64,000 nt of DNA from Isotricha intestinalis. Its lineage: Eukaryota; Ciliophora; Litostomatea; Vestibuliferida; Isotrichidae. Location: assembly GCA_023807065.1 (NCBI GenBank), contig JAJJLU010003485.1, positions 1-64,000 of the forward strand, read 5' to 3'. A model generated the notes under the pieces. The model did no database searches. It was not told the DNA's origin and saw nothing but the letters and a program-made list of their open reading frames with translations. This document shows, in pieces, positions 11,070-21,422 of the stretch (positions within the stretch are counted from its first letter, which is position 1; every line of letters starts with the position of its first letter). The position numbers were made by a program, and so were the translations under genes.

Positions 11070-11765
11070 TCAGCTAATATTTACTTGAATACTATAATTT
11101 TCTTTAACTTTATGTTGATATAAAAATTCATTATCATGAATTTCATTTCCTCCAAAAAACAATCTTATTTTTTTTGAATAAATATCTAAGTTTAATTTTT
11201 TTCTTTTAGCATATTCTTCTTTAATTTCTTTTCCAGAAATATCATCATCAAAAGTAAATTTTTCCTTTTCATCACCTAATTTTAAAAAGATATTAATTTG
11301 ATTTTTTTTTCTTTGAAGATCAACTTTAACTAATTCTTTTTCAAAATAAGGATCATTAATACAATAATTAGGAATTTGATAAATATATTTAGTATAATCA
11401 GTACATTGATTAACGCATCCATTAATTGTAGAGAATCCATTTTTAATTAAATAATCTTCACATTTATTATTATCATATAAAACTGCTTGTCTTAAAAATT
11501 TATATCTTTCATTTAATCCAATTTTTATTTGCCAAAATTTATCTCTTAAATTATTTAATTCATCTATATTTAATGTACATTTATAGGCTTTCATTCTTTT
11601 TATTCCGTAATTTACATATTTTTCTTCATTTACTTCTGGCATATTATTAAAAATTTCCTCTAATTTTTCATTTGCTGTGAATAGATTTGTATGTGTATTT
11701 CCAAAATTTGTTACTGTATCTACTCTATATATTATACTGTTTCTAGGAAAACAACATGCGCCCAT
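11070..11765 (-). CDS. UBTD-like ubiquitin-domain protein, N-myristoylation signal
   Basis: Seen: an 'MGACC' start, a strong candidate for N-myristoylation plus Cys acylation. A central DC-UbP/UBTD domain (about residues 60-145) has 'LNNLRDKFWQIKIGLNERYKFLR' and 'YIYQIPNYCINDP', equivalent to '[22 protein letters not shown]' and 'YQLPVYCLSPP' of human UBTD1/2. A C-terminal ubiquitin-like fold (about 158-231) includes 'KKIRLFFGGNEIHDNEFL'. The family acts as adaptors for E2/E3 ubiquitination; the lipid signal places it on membranes. No C-terminal Gly-Gly, so it is not a conjugated modifier. Ends in TGA. Confidence 0.82.
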   Translation of the reverse strand: MGACCFPRNSIIYRVDTVTNFGNTHTNLFTANEKLEEIFNNMPEVNEEKYVNYGIKRMKAYKCTLNIDELNNLRDKFWQIKIGLNERYKFLRQAVLYDNNKCEDYLIKNGFSTINGCVNQCTDYTKYIYQIPNYCINDPYFEKELVKVDLQRKKNQINIFLKLGDEKEKFTFDDDISGKEIKEEYAKRKKLNLDIYSKKIRLFFGGNEIHDNEFLYQHKVKENYSIQVNIS

Positions 11766-11934
11766 TTGATTTCTTTAAAAAATATTTTTTATTATTTGTT
11801 TTTTTTTTTTTTTATATTCTTGGAATTAAATGTTTATTTATAATATTTTTTTTTTTTACTTTTTCTTGATTTTTTATTTTAAATTAAGTGTTTGGTTTTT
11901 TTAGTTTATATTAAAGAATTATTAATTAAATAAA

Positions 11935-14214
11935 ATGTTCAATACTTCAAATAATTTAAATCCCTTTCAAATTAATACTAACTCAAAATCTCTATCAAAT
12001 CCTTCAAATATATTTTCGGCAAATAATAACCAAAATAATATTTTAAATTGGCCAATTGGAAATAATAATAATAATAACACTTTTTCGATTCAAAATACTT
12101 CAACTAATTTTTTTTCAAGTAATAATAAAGCCAATTTTAGTTATAGCGGGAATAATAATCAAATTAATGGAGGAAGTGTAAATGTATTTAATACCACTAA
12201 TGCCTTTATTACAAATAATAATGGAGGAAATAATAGTAATGCATTAGGAAATAATATAAATAATCCTTTTAGTAAAAATAATAATAATTTTTTTAATACT
12301 AATAATAGTAATCCATTTGTCAATAATAATAATATGACAAATAATTTTAATTCAAATAACAACAATAATAATTTATTTCAAAATAATTCTCCCTTTGCAA
12401 ATTTTGGAAATAATAATTCAGATAATAATCTATTAAATAATATTAATAACACAAACACTAATAAAACATCTTCATTTTTAAATATTAATAATAATAATAA
12501 TTCAAATAATAATCAAAATAATCCAAATTCTTTTCAAATATTCAACACAAATTCTAATAATTCAAATAATAATAATGTATTTAATATAAATGAACCTTTT
12601 TCCTTTGGAATATCTAATAATAATAATAATGCAAATACTAATTCTAATAATAACAATAATAATATTTTTATCAATAAGAATAATTCAAATAGTAATAATA
12701 ATATTATAAATAATAATAACAATGGAATTCAATTGGGGTTTAATAATAATAATAATTTGAGTAATAATAACAATTATAATTTATTTCAAAATAATCCATT
12801 TGAATTTCAAAATTCTTTAAATAATAATAATAATCAAATTTTCAATAATAAAACACAATATTTTCCATCATTAAATGCTATCCCTGAATCAATAAATTCA
12901 GATGCAATTGCATTTATTAGAAGTTATCAAAAATGCTATGGTTTTTTTCCAGGAATTTATAATTATTTAATTCCATTTCATTATAATTTAGCTTTTCCTA
13001 ATTATAATAATCAAAAAACTAATAATAATTATAATTCATATCTTAATAATTATTTAAATAATAATAATAACTATAATAATTTCAATATTTATAATAAATC
13101 TATTAATTTTAATAACTATAATAATAATGATAATTTGAAATTATTTAATTCTCAAATTCTTACTTTAAATAGTGATAAAAAGTCTGAATTTGAAGACTAT
13201 GAAAATACTAAAAACGAAATTAAAAAAAAAGAAGAAGAACTATCAGATGAAATTTTAGAATTTTTTTTAAATGACATTAAAATGAATAAAGAAAGAAATA
13301 AAGATTTTTCAAATTTTTTTGATTTTAAAATATCAAATCAATATATAAAAAATAAAAAAAGGAAAAAAAAAATAGAAAATTTTTATAAACAAAACCCTTT
13401 GAATAATCGTTTAAATAACAAAATTCAAATTATCTCATCAAATTCAAATATTAAATCAAATGATATCAGTGACATTAAATCTTTTAATAATAATAATTTT
13501 GAAAGAAACATTTCATTTGTAAAAAAAGAAAATATTATTCCAAATTCTTTATTTTCTGAAAATAAAAATATAGAAACTAAACCAACAATTACAAATCAAA
13601 TTGTAGAAAATAAAAGTTTTGAAAATTTAAAAAATAAAAATGCTGAAATTAGTTTATTTTCAAATGACAATGAAGATTTCTCTTTATCACAAAATGAAAA
13701 AAATAATAATAAAAAAACAATTAAATCAATAATAAATGATAATAAAAAAGAAACAAATAATATTATAGAAAATGAAAAACAATTATATAAAGAAAATGTG
13801 GAGGAAAATAATTATATACCAATATGTACAAAATATAAATTAAATCCTCCTATTGAAAAATTATGTGCTTTAAGAGAAAATGATTTAAAAAATGTAAATT
13901 GTTTTTCTTTATATGAAAAAGATTTAGGTATAATAATTTCATTTTTAAATCCAGTAAATTTAAATTATGTAAATTTTGATGATTTAAATATTAGTGAAAA
14001 TTATAAATTTTCCATTAATAATTTTGATCCTAATTGTCCTTTAAAAAAAATTTTAGGTGCAGTTGTCATTGAAGTTTTAAATGTAAGAATACAAGATGAT
14101 AATATGGAATTGTTAGATATATATTTAAAAAATTTTAAATCAAATGAATATTATTATGAAAAAAGTACTAATACTTTAAGTTTATTATCAGATTTATCTA
14201 AACTAATAAAATAA
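11935..14214 (+). CDS. Nup98-like nucleoporin with Asn-rich FG region
   Basis: The N-terminal 300 residues are Asn-rich with scattered 'NPF', 'SPF' and 'NLF' motifs like GLFG/FG-Nups. A coil-like middle (about 420-650) follows. The last 125 residues ('PICTKYKLNPPIEKLC...FSLYEKDLGIIISFLNPVNL...NPNSAI'-type order: P-x3-L, LxNV, FSL, GxIxF, VNLxxVNFDDL, then K-x-LGAVVIEVLNV) follow the order of the Nup98 autoproteolytic domain. The normal His-Phe-Ser/Thr cleavage site is not present and the protein ends soon after, so this looks like a stand-alone Nup98 form without Nup96. The role would be nuclear-pore permeability barrier. The assignment rests on the C-terminal pattern plus FG-like repeats and is moderate. 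Confidence 0.6.
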   Translation: MFNTSNNLNPFQINTNSKSLSNPSNIFSANNNQNNILNWPIGNNNNNNTFSIQNTSTNFFSSNNKANFSYSGNNNQINGGSVNVFNTTNAFITNNNGGNNSNALGNNINNPFSKNNNNFFNTNNSNPFVNNNNMTNNFNSNNNNNNLFQNNSPFANFGNNNSDNNLLNNINNTNTNKTSSFLNINNNNNSNNNQNNPNSFQIFNTNSNNSNNNNVFNINEPFSFGISNNNNNANTNSNNNNNNIFINKNNSNSNNNIINNNNNGIQLGFNNNNNLSNNNNYNLFQNNPFEFQNSLNNNNNQIFNNKTQYFPSLNAIPESINSDAIAFIRSYQKCYGFFPGIYNYLIPFHYNLAFPNYNNQKTNNNYNSYLNNYLNNNNNYNNFNIYNKSINFNNYNNNDNLKLFNSQILTLNSDKKSEFEDYENTKNEIKKKEEELSDEILEFFLNDIKMNKERNKDFSNFFDFKISNQYIKNKKRKKKIENFYKQNPLNNRLNNKIQIISSNSNIKSNDISDIKSFNNNNFERNISFVKKENIIPNSLFSENKNIETKPTITNQIVENKSFENLKNKNAEISLFSNDNEDFSLSQNEKNNNKKTIKSIINDNKKETNNIIENEKQLYKENVEENNYIPICTKYKLNPPIEKLCALRENDLKNVNCFSLYEKDLGIIISFLNPVNLNYVNFDDLNISENYKFSINNFDPNCPLKKILGAVVIEVLNVRIQDDNMELLDIYLKNFKSNEYYYEKSTNTLSLLSDLSKLIK

Positions 14215-14427
14215 TATTTTTTACTCAAAATATAATATGTAATTATTATATATATTATTTATAAAAATATAATTTATAAATTTAAAAAAATTTATTTTTC
14301 TTAAAAGTATATCAATAATATTAAGATTTAATTCAATTAAATAAATATGAAAGTTGGACAAAATAAATTTAAATAAAAAAATTAAAATCAATAAATAAAA
14401 TACATTAAAAAACATATAAAGTACAAT

Positions 14428-15603
14428 TTAAATTCCAGTTTGACTTCTAGATCTACTAAGAGAAAATTCTAAATTATTTAAAGCCTCATCAATTTCTTGT
14501 TCTGTTTGAACTAAAACATTTTCAATATGATCACCTTTAGAAAGAACATCTTTTAATTGTTGATCTCTATTAACAATATTTTCTAATTCTTGCATTAATT
14601 TTTGATTAATTTCTGTTAAAAACATAATATGTTTTTTATATTTATCAATATCATTATTTGCTCTTTTATTATCATTATTTAATTTATTAACATTATTATT
14701 TAAAATAATAATATCATTATTCATTTTTTTAATATCTTTTATTTTTTCATTTAAAGTATTATCTAATCTTTCTGCTTTATCTTGATATTCATCATGTAAT
14801 CTTTTTTCTTTTTGTAAAGTATTTGAAGTTGAATTTAATTCATTTTGAGTTCTATTTAAATTATTTTGAGTATCTTGTAATTGAGTATTTAATCTATTTA
14901 TTACTTTATTTGCATCATCTAATTGTTTACATGTTGAATTTAAATTATCTTGAGTTGATTTTAATTTATTTGAAGTATTTTTCAAATCATAAGTTGCATT
15001 ATTTAATTCATCTAATAAATTCTTTTTTTCTTGTTCTATATTATTTATTATTCTATCTTGTTCTTCATATTGTTTATTTAAATTATTTAAATCATTATTC
15101 ATTTTTTTAATATTATTTTCATTTTTTAATTTATTATTTTTTAAAAGAGAAATTGCTTTTTCATTTTCATTTTTTTCTTCAGTTAATTTTTCAATTATTT
15201 CATCTTTTTCATTTAAAATATCTTTTAATTGTTCTACTTCAGAATTTCTTGCTTCAAGATTTGAAAATAAATTATTATTATCATTAAATAAAGTTTTATT
15301 TATTGCTAATTTTTCATTTAATATATTTTGAAGATTTTCAATTTCAGTTTGCAAATCAGATATTATTTTATTTGATGTTTCTGCTTTTTGCTTTAATTCA
15401 TATTCTAATCTCATTTTTTCTTCATTTAATATTGAAGCATCATTTGATAAAGATTTAAATTTAGTTTTAAGAACTTCGTAATTTTTTTGGTTCTGTTCTA
15501 AATCAAATATATGAGATTTTAATTGTGATATTAAATCTCTTTCCATATTTGAAGATATGTTTGAATTTTGACTCGATTGCATATTTGGGGAAAGACTTGA
15601 CAT
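14428..15603 (-). CDS. Long coiled-coil protein
   Basis: About 350 of 391 residues are heptad-patterned coiled coil, from residue 20 to about 370, with an internally repetitive middle part of 'LxSTxxxLxxxxxxLNxTxxxL' type (residues about 195-270). The N-terminus is Ser/Asn/Gln-rich and the C-terminus ends in an 'SLSRSRSQTGI' tail. No enzymatic domain is visible. Such proteins are usually structural (basal body, filaments, vesicle tethers); no specific orthologue is claimed. Clean ATG start with T-rich flank. Confidence 0.85.
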   Translation of the reverse strand: MSSLSPNMQSSQNSNISSNMERDLISQLKSHIFDLEQNQKNYEVLKTKFKSLSNDASILNEEKMRLEYELKQKAETSNKIISDLQTEIENLQNILNEKLAINKTLFNDNNNLFSNLEARNSEVEQLKDILNEKDEIIEKLTEEKNENEKAISLLKNNKLKNENNIKKMNNDLNNLNKQYEEQDRIINNIEQEKKNLLDELNNATYDLKNTSNKLKSTQDNLNSTCKQLDDANKVINRLNTQLQDTQNNLNRTQNELNSTSNTLQKEKRLHDEYQDKAERLDNTLNEKIKDIKKMNNDIIILNNNVNKLNNDNKRANNDIDKYKKHIMFLTEINQKLMQELENIVNRDQQLKDVLSKGDHIENVLVQTEQEIDEALNNLEFSLSRSRSQTGI

Positions 15604-16110
15604 TTTTTTTCAGATATAAATTAATTAATTTTTGAATTATGAATAATAATTTATTTATATGAAAGATATTGAATTAATATAAATTAATTAGAAATAGAAA
15701 AAATATTTTATTCGAGTTTTTAAATGATAATGATTATTTATTTTTTGGGGTTACTTTTAATTTTATTTTTTTTGGGTTTTTTATATTTTTTTTATTTTAA
15801 TTATCTATTTAGATTTCTTTTTTAAATTTATATTTTGGTGAATTTAATTGAATATGATTATTTTTTTTTGTGTGATTTAATTTAATATTTTACATTAAGT
15901 AATATTTTTATTTAAAAAATGGAGAAAACCCTGAAAAATAAATAAAGCAGTGTTGAAAGAATTTTTACAAAAATAAAAATATTATCTTAATCTGGAAATT
16001 TTTCATAAAAGTCTTAATTGAACTGATAATAATATTATTTATTTATTTATAATAATAATGAAATACAATATATGATATAAAAATATTCACAAAAATTATA
16101 TGTAGATTCA
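15604..16110. other. Intergenic spacer
   Basis: About 500 bases of T-rich then A-rich DNA between the coiled-coil gene and the TLDc remnant. No frame or hairpin of note. Confidence 0.4.
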
Positions 16111-16600
16111 ATGTCAAAAAGAGAAGATTATATTAAATAAAGGAAATAAATGTATATTAGATTATTTTCATTTGTAAATAATAATCGATTAACAACTATT
16201 TAATCCAGAGTGGATAGGAATAAATAGAGGAATATATTATATAATAAAGGAAGTTTTGTTGGAAATAATTATGAATCATTTAATAACTTTTGTGATAAAG
16301 ATGAATAATTAATAAATATAATTAAATTAAAACATTAAAAAAGAATTGGAGGATTTAAATGTAAAAACAATGAAAAAAATAATAGAATTAAAGATTCTAA
16401 AGCTTTTATTTTAATTTTGATAATTCAAAAAAATTACATTAAATATTAAAATGAAATTATTTATAATGATGAAAATATTATTATTTTGGAGAAGATTTAG
16501 TAATTAAAAATTATTATTTAAAAAATAAAACTTCTTATTCTAAATTTCCTTCATCTATAGATATAATAATATACTAGAACTAGAAATTCCTATTATTTTA
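16111..16600 (+). pseudogene. Decayed TLDc-domain gene
   Basis: Reading from the ATG at 16111, conceptual translation gives a recognisable TLDc core: 'NILYNKGSFVGNNYESFNNF', 'CDKDE', 'LINIIK' and 'IGGFK' (about 16225-16380), equivalent to the family's '(L)YKGSRDGF..xFHxKCDxKGPTLTIIK...GGF'. It continues as 'KDSKAF' and, after a one-base frameshift near 16415, 'FNFDNSKKLH', then 'YYFGEDLVIKN' and 'SYSKFPSSID' to about 16565, matching the TLDc end ('FG.xDL.I..N...SYS.FxSSY'). At least six in-frame TAA/TAG codons and several TGA interrupt it. TLDc proteins are linked to oxidative-stress protection and V-ATPase binding. This copy is not expressible as it stands. Confidence 0.75.
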
Positions 16601-16687
16601 GATTTATAAAATTTAAACTGAATTGTTTTTATTTTTATTATTTCTTTTTTTAGTTATTTTTTAACATAATAAAATTATAATTAATAA

Positions 16688-19600
16688 ATGTCTTCAAAAG
16701 GAAAAAATGAAATGAGTAAAAGTTTAATAAGTTTAAATTTTAAAAAAAATAGAAAAAAAAAAAATGAGAATGATAAAAATAATGAGATAGGAAATTTAAT
16801 GAATAAACTTAAAAGTAGTACAATTCAAATAAAAAATATGACAAATTCAATATTAGAAGATATCCCTTTAACTAAAAGTACAATAATTCCAATTTATGAA
16901 TCTAATATTCAACCAAATAATAATTCTCAAAATATTACAAATCAAAATTTTTCAAATTTAAATAATATTAATTTACGTAATTCAAATTTTAATTATTCAA
17001 ATTTATTTGAATCAAATATATTTGATTCAAATTTAAACTCTGAAAATCTAGATAAGAAAAAATTAGCTAAAAGTGTTGTTATTAATCCAAAAAATGATAT
17101 TGATACAAAAATAGATTTTACTTTAATAAATTATTTTCAAATATATAAAAAGCATTTACCTGTGATAAAAGAATTAACAGATGATAATTTAATTGATAGT
17201 AAAATAGAAAAAATAAATGAAGAAAAAGAAGAAAATGAAAAATTAAAAAAAGAAATTGAACAAATAAAAAAATTAAGAGAAGAACAGGAAAAACAAAATA
17301 AAGAAGAAGATAAACTATTAAGGAAAAAAAAAGAAGAAAATGAAAAATTAAAACAAAAAGAAGTAATATTATTTCAGGAAAATAATGAAAATGAAAATGA
17401 TATTTTTGATGGATTATTAGGAGAAGAATATAAAAAATTAATTGAAGAAAAAAATAAAAGATTAGAAAAAGAAAGATTAGAAAAAGAAAGATTAGAAAAA
17501 GAAAGATTAGAAAAAGAAAGAAAAGAAAAAGAAAGAAAAGAAAAAGAAAGAAAAGAAAAAGAAGAAAAAGAAGAAAAAGAAAAAGAAGAAAAATTAAATA
17601 ATAATTTTTCATTAATAAAAGAAAAAAAAAATATTGAAATTGATGGTATTGAATTAGAAGAAATATCTGGAATAGAAGAAATAAATTCAAACAATTCAAA
17701 TAATAATAATAATAATAATAAGAATACAAAATTTAAATCAAAATCAGTTTTAAAAAAATCTTCTAATGAATTACACTTAAATTCTGATGATGAAGAAGAA
17801 GATACTAATAAAGAATATATCTTAAATCCTGATGATGAAAGAGAAATTGAAAAAAGAAAACAATTAAATGCAAACATATTAAATAAAATAAATAAAGAAC
17901 AAAGAGATATTATTGAAAAAGCAATTAAAGATGTTTATTCTTTTGATGTTAATCATCCTAATTTATCTAAAAAAAAAAACTGTTATTATATTAAAGATTT
18001 AGATAAAAATGAAAATCCAATTAATAATTTAATTTATAATTTTAAATCAGAAATTCTTTCAACAGAAGGAAAACTAATATCAAAGCAAAGAAGGAAAAAT
18101 TTCCTTTTGAAAAATTATTTTGAATATAAATTTATAGATAATTCATTTATTTTCAAATATTTGGATATGAATTCTTTACCACATCCTAATTTTATGATAA
18201 AAGCTTTTGAAATTTGTAATTTAAATGAAGAATTACCTGAATTAAAATATAATTTCGAAGATGAAGTTTTTCATAAAGATAATTTAATTGAAAAGAATTT
18301 AAGTCCAATAGGAACTTTAGAAAATTATACTACTTTTGTTTATAAATATTCTTGTTATGATAATTATGTATTAATGATTGATGCTATTAAAACTTTTTCT
18401 TATTGGAGAAAATCTATTTATGATGGAAATTCTTTTTATAGGGTTTTTATGTTTAGTTTAATAGAAAATTATATTTTAAATAATAATTTAGAAGATATTG
18501 AGATTTTATTCAGTGAATTAATTTATGAAAAAAATATTGAATTTTATCAAGAAAAAGATATTGATATTGATGTATTCTTAATGATATTATCTGCAATAAG
18601 AAAATATTTAAAAGAAAAAAACATTGAAAAAGCATATGAAATTTTTTTAAAGGCTTATCAATTAAAAAATAATTGTTTTGATAATGCTTTAATTATTTAT
18701 TTAAGAAATGTAGTATATAAATTTTTACCAGAAATTTATGAAGAAGCAGAGAAAAGAATTAAAAATAAAAAAGAAAATTTTAAAGATAAAATGATTAGTT
18801 TAGAAGCAATTAAATATTTTGGAATTGAACCAGAATTTATAATAATAAATTTCATGATTTATTTATTTAATATTAATATTCATCTTTTATGGATTGATAA
18901 TGATTTCATCATACCAAAATGTGGAATAATAAATTTAAATGAATCTGAATATAATGAAAATAATGGATATAAATTTCCTTTAATTACAATAGGATATTTT
19001 TATTCTGGTTATGTACCTCTTTATTCAAAAGAACTTTCTTTAAATGAAATTTTACAAAAAAAAATATCAGAACAAAAAATATCCATTAAACAATTAATCT
19101 TTTTTTTAAGAGAAAAAGAAAAATGTCAAATTTGTAATAAAACAACAACTCATATAATTTTTCTCCAAAAAAAATTTATCATTTGTAAAGATTGTTTAGA
19201 AAAACATATAGAAGATATATCTGCAAAAAGAGTAATTAATCTATTAAAAAATAAATTTATAGGAATAGAATATTCAACAAAGCCAATTCATTTAGAAGGA
19301 AAATATTATATAGAAGAAGATGAATTAATAGAATTTTTTGAATATAAAAATTTAATTAATATATTACAATCAAATTTAATTAAAATTTGTTTTTCATGTA
19401 AACAAATTTTTGATTCAAATTTATTAATTAATTTAAAGTGTTCATGTAGATATTGTAATAATTGTTTAATTGAAAAAGCAAATTTTGCAACAAAGAATTT
19501 CAAAATTTTAAATAAATATGAAAAAGAAACATTCAAAAAAATAATATGTGAATGTGGGAATAATTTTAATATTGATGATGCAAATAAATATAGAAAAGAT

Positions 19601-20101
19601 ATAACTATTAATGATACAAAACAAGCAAAAATAAGAATGGAAATTTATATTAAAACTTTATGTATGATTTGTTTAGCTGAGCTTCAAAAATTTATTTCTG
19701 GAAATAATAATAATGATAATGTTAAAACAGAAAATAAAGCAAATAATGATATTAGAAAAGAAACAGATAATAATAAAGATTCAGTGAAAGGGAAATTTGA
19801 ATCTTTAAATATTAGATTTAGAACTATTAAATTAAAAAAAGAAAATTCACCTGGAAAAGGTTTATATTATTCTGATATTGAACATATTATGTGTGAAAAA
19901 TGTTATTATGAAACATGTTATAAAAGCAATCACAAATTAGAACAAGATTCTGATGATGATGATGTTGTTGATCATAATAAAAAAAAACAAGATGATATTC
20001 TTTTTAAAATACATTGTAATATTTGTAAAAAATCTCATTTAATGAATTTCATTCAATCTAATAATAGAGGATGTTGTAATGATGGATGTTTTATTTATTG
20101 A
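16688..20101 (+). CDS. Otubain-like (C65) pseudo-deubiquitinase fused to cysteine-rich zinc fingers
   Basis: Seen in order: a disordered N-terminus; a charged Glu/Lys helix with pentapeptide repeats (about residues 180-310); an otubain-like fold (about 450-780); then Cys-rich fingers. The otubain active-site motif, normally GDGNCFYRA, reads Y-D-G-N-S-F-Y-R-V with Ser582 in place of the nucleophile Cys. The closing motif, normally GHYDILY, reads S-G-Y-V-P-L-Y (773-779), so the catalytic His is also gone. The C-terminal part has CxxC pairs from about residue 813 ('CQICN', 'ICKDC', 'CFSCK', 'CSCRYCNNC', 'CECG', 'CMIC', 'CEKC', 'CNICKK') arranged like RING/IBR-type fingers, ending 'GCCNDGCFIY' with a TGA stop. 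Probable role: ubiquitin binding or E3 ligase rather than cleavage. Function is inferred. Confidence 0.75.
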   Translation: MSSKGKNEMSKSLISLNFKKNRKKKNENDKNNEIGNLMNKLKSSTIQIKNMTNSILEDIPLTKSTIIPIYESNIQPNNNSQNITNQNFSNLNNINLRNSNFNYSNLFESNIFDSNLNSENLDKKKLAKSVVINPKNDIDTKIDFTLINYFQIYKKHLPVIKELTDDNLIDSKIEKINEEKEENEKLKKEIEQIKKLREEQEKQNKEEDKLLRKKKEENEKLKQKEVILFQENNENENDIFDGLLGEEYKKLIEEKNKRLEKERLEKERLEKERLEKERKEKERKEKERKEKEEKEEKEKEEKLNNNFSLIKEKKNIEIDGIELEEISGIEEINSNNSNNNNNNNKNTKFKSKSVLKKSSNELHLNSDDEEEDTNKEYILNPDDEREIEKRKQLNANILNKINKEQRDIIEKAIKDVYSFDVNHPNLSKKKNCYYIKDLDKNENPINNLIYNFKSEILSTEGKLISKQRRKNFLLKNYFEYKFIDNSFIFKYLDMNSLPHPNFMIKAFEICNLNEELPELKYNFEDEVFHKDNLIEKNLSPIGTLENYTTFVYKYSCYDNYVLMIDAIKTFSYWRKSIYDGNSFYRVFMFSLIENYILNNNLEDIEILFSELIYEKNIEFYQEKDIDIDVFLMILSAIRKYLKEKNIEKAYEIFLKAYQLKNNCFDNALIIYLRNVVYKFLPEIYEEAEKRIKNKKENFKDKMISLEAIKYFGIEPEFIIINFMIYLFNINIHLLWIDNDFIIPKCGIINLNESEYNENNGYKFPLITIGYFYSGYVPLYSKELSLNEILQKKISEQKISIKQLIFFLREKEKCQICNKTTTHIIFLQKKFIICKDCLEKHIEDISAKRVINLLKNKFIGIEYSTKPIHLEGKYYIEEDELIEFFEYKNLINILQSNLIKICFSCKQIFDSNLLINLKCSCRYCNNCLIEKANFATKNFKILNKYEKETFKKIICECGNNFNIDDANKYRKDITINDTKQAKIRMEIYIKTLCMICLAELQKFISGNNNNDNVKTENKANNDIRKETDNNKDSVKGKFESLNIRFRTIKLKKENSPGKGLYYSDIEHIMCEKCYYETCYKSNHKLEQDSDDDDVVDHNKKKQDDILFKIHCNICKKSHLMNFIQSNNRGCCNDGCFIY
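17459..17563 (+). repeat. 15-bp tandem repeat inside the otubain-like gene
   Basis: Seven in-frame 15-base units: four of AGATTAGAAAAAGAA (Arg-Leu-Glu-Lys-Glu) followed by three of AGAAAAGAAAAAGAA (Arg-Lys-Glu-Lys-Glu). They encode a single charged alpha-helix and could vary in copy number by slippage. Confidence 0.95.
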
Positions 20102-21419
20102 AAACAATTAGGAATATTTTATAATATTTTTATTTTAATATAAAAAATTACCAAAAAAAGGAATTTTTTGTTTATTCAAGTTTTACTTTATTATATTTTT
20201 CCTGTTTATAAATAAATTTAGAATCAATAAAAAAGTATTAATGAATAAATCACATTTAATTGAATGAATTAATGATTATAAAATATTTAATTAATATTTA
20301 AAAATTTTTATTTTAGTAATTTATTATAAAAAAAAATACGAAAATCAAATCTAATTAAAAATTGATTTTTAAAAATCATTTTTTTTATTTTGAGGTCATA
20401 ATTATAAATTCTCTATTTAAGCAAATAAAATAAAAACCATTATATCTCTGAATAAAAGAACATGTGCCTTCCTTTATAAAAATATTTTTTCCTTCTTCCC
20501 ATTTTATCCCATCATTTAAAACATTTAAACTTAAAGCATTAAATGAGTTATAGGAATTAGACAAACAATGAAAAAGTGTAAATTTATTTTTATCTTCGTT
20601 AAAGAAAAAAGAATATTCACATCTTATATTTAAATCAATGATTTTAACTAAATTTAACTTTTCTTTATTTAACAAATAAATTATATTTAAATAATTTATT
20701 GCATAATATTTTTGATTAACTTCAAAAATTGAACTATTAGCATTTAACTTAATATTAGAAGTTGATGATATTTTATAATACGTATTATTTGAATATTTAT
20801 AATAATCTAAAATATAAGAATCAATAGCAAAAAATGATATATTATCCAAAAAATTCAAATTTAGATAATCATGATTTGTTACAAATGATAGATTAAAAGT
20901 TTGATAATAAGGATAATTTTTATAATAAAAACTTCCATAATTATAATAAAAAATATAATTGTTGAAATAAAAAAGTTTATTAGAAGGTGATTTAAATGAA
21001 TTTTCTATTATATAATCATTGTTATTGATTATATTAAAAACAATTATAGAATTTTGAGATATTCCTATAATTTTATTATCCTCAATTTTCCCTAATTTAT
21101 AGATATTATCTTTAAATTCTTTGATTGTAAATAATTCATTAAAATTATTATCATATAAAAAAATTTGAGAATAACCCGAAAATGCAATACAATTTTTATT
21201 AACTTCCGTAAATCCATTTATTTTTAGATTTTTTTTAGTTTTTATAATAGATAACACTTTTAATTTATTATCATTATTTTCTACTTTATAATTTAAATTA
21301 TTTAAATAATTATTGAAGTTTTTATTTTTTTCAAAAAAATCAAAACTTTTTTCAATTTTTTGTGCTAATTTTTCATTTTCATAAAATGATAAATTAGGAA
21401 CCTTAAAATTAATCTCTTT

Positions 21420-21422
21420 TTA
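21420..21422 (-). other. Single in-frame TAA separating two co-linear frames
   Basis: Translation runs '...YQTIFNL' stop 'KEINFKVPNLSF...' with no frame change. The preceding 60 bases contain no GT, so a short intron starting just upstream is not available. One C-to-T change from CAA would create it. Confidence 0.8.

Noticed and set aside
12159..12722. Hydrophobic Leu-rich antisense frames over the Nup98-like gene
   Set aside because: They are the reverse complement of Asn codons (AAT/AAC read as Ile/Leu), not membrane proteins.
17118..17877. Long antisense open frames across the otubain-like gene
   Set aside because: They are Phe/Leu/Ser-rich mirrors of the Glu/Lys repeat on the coding strand; no independent coding evidence.
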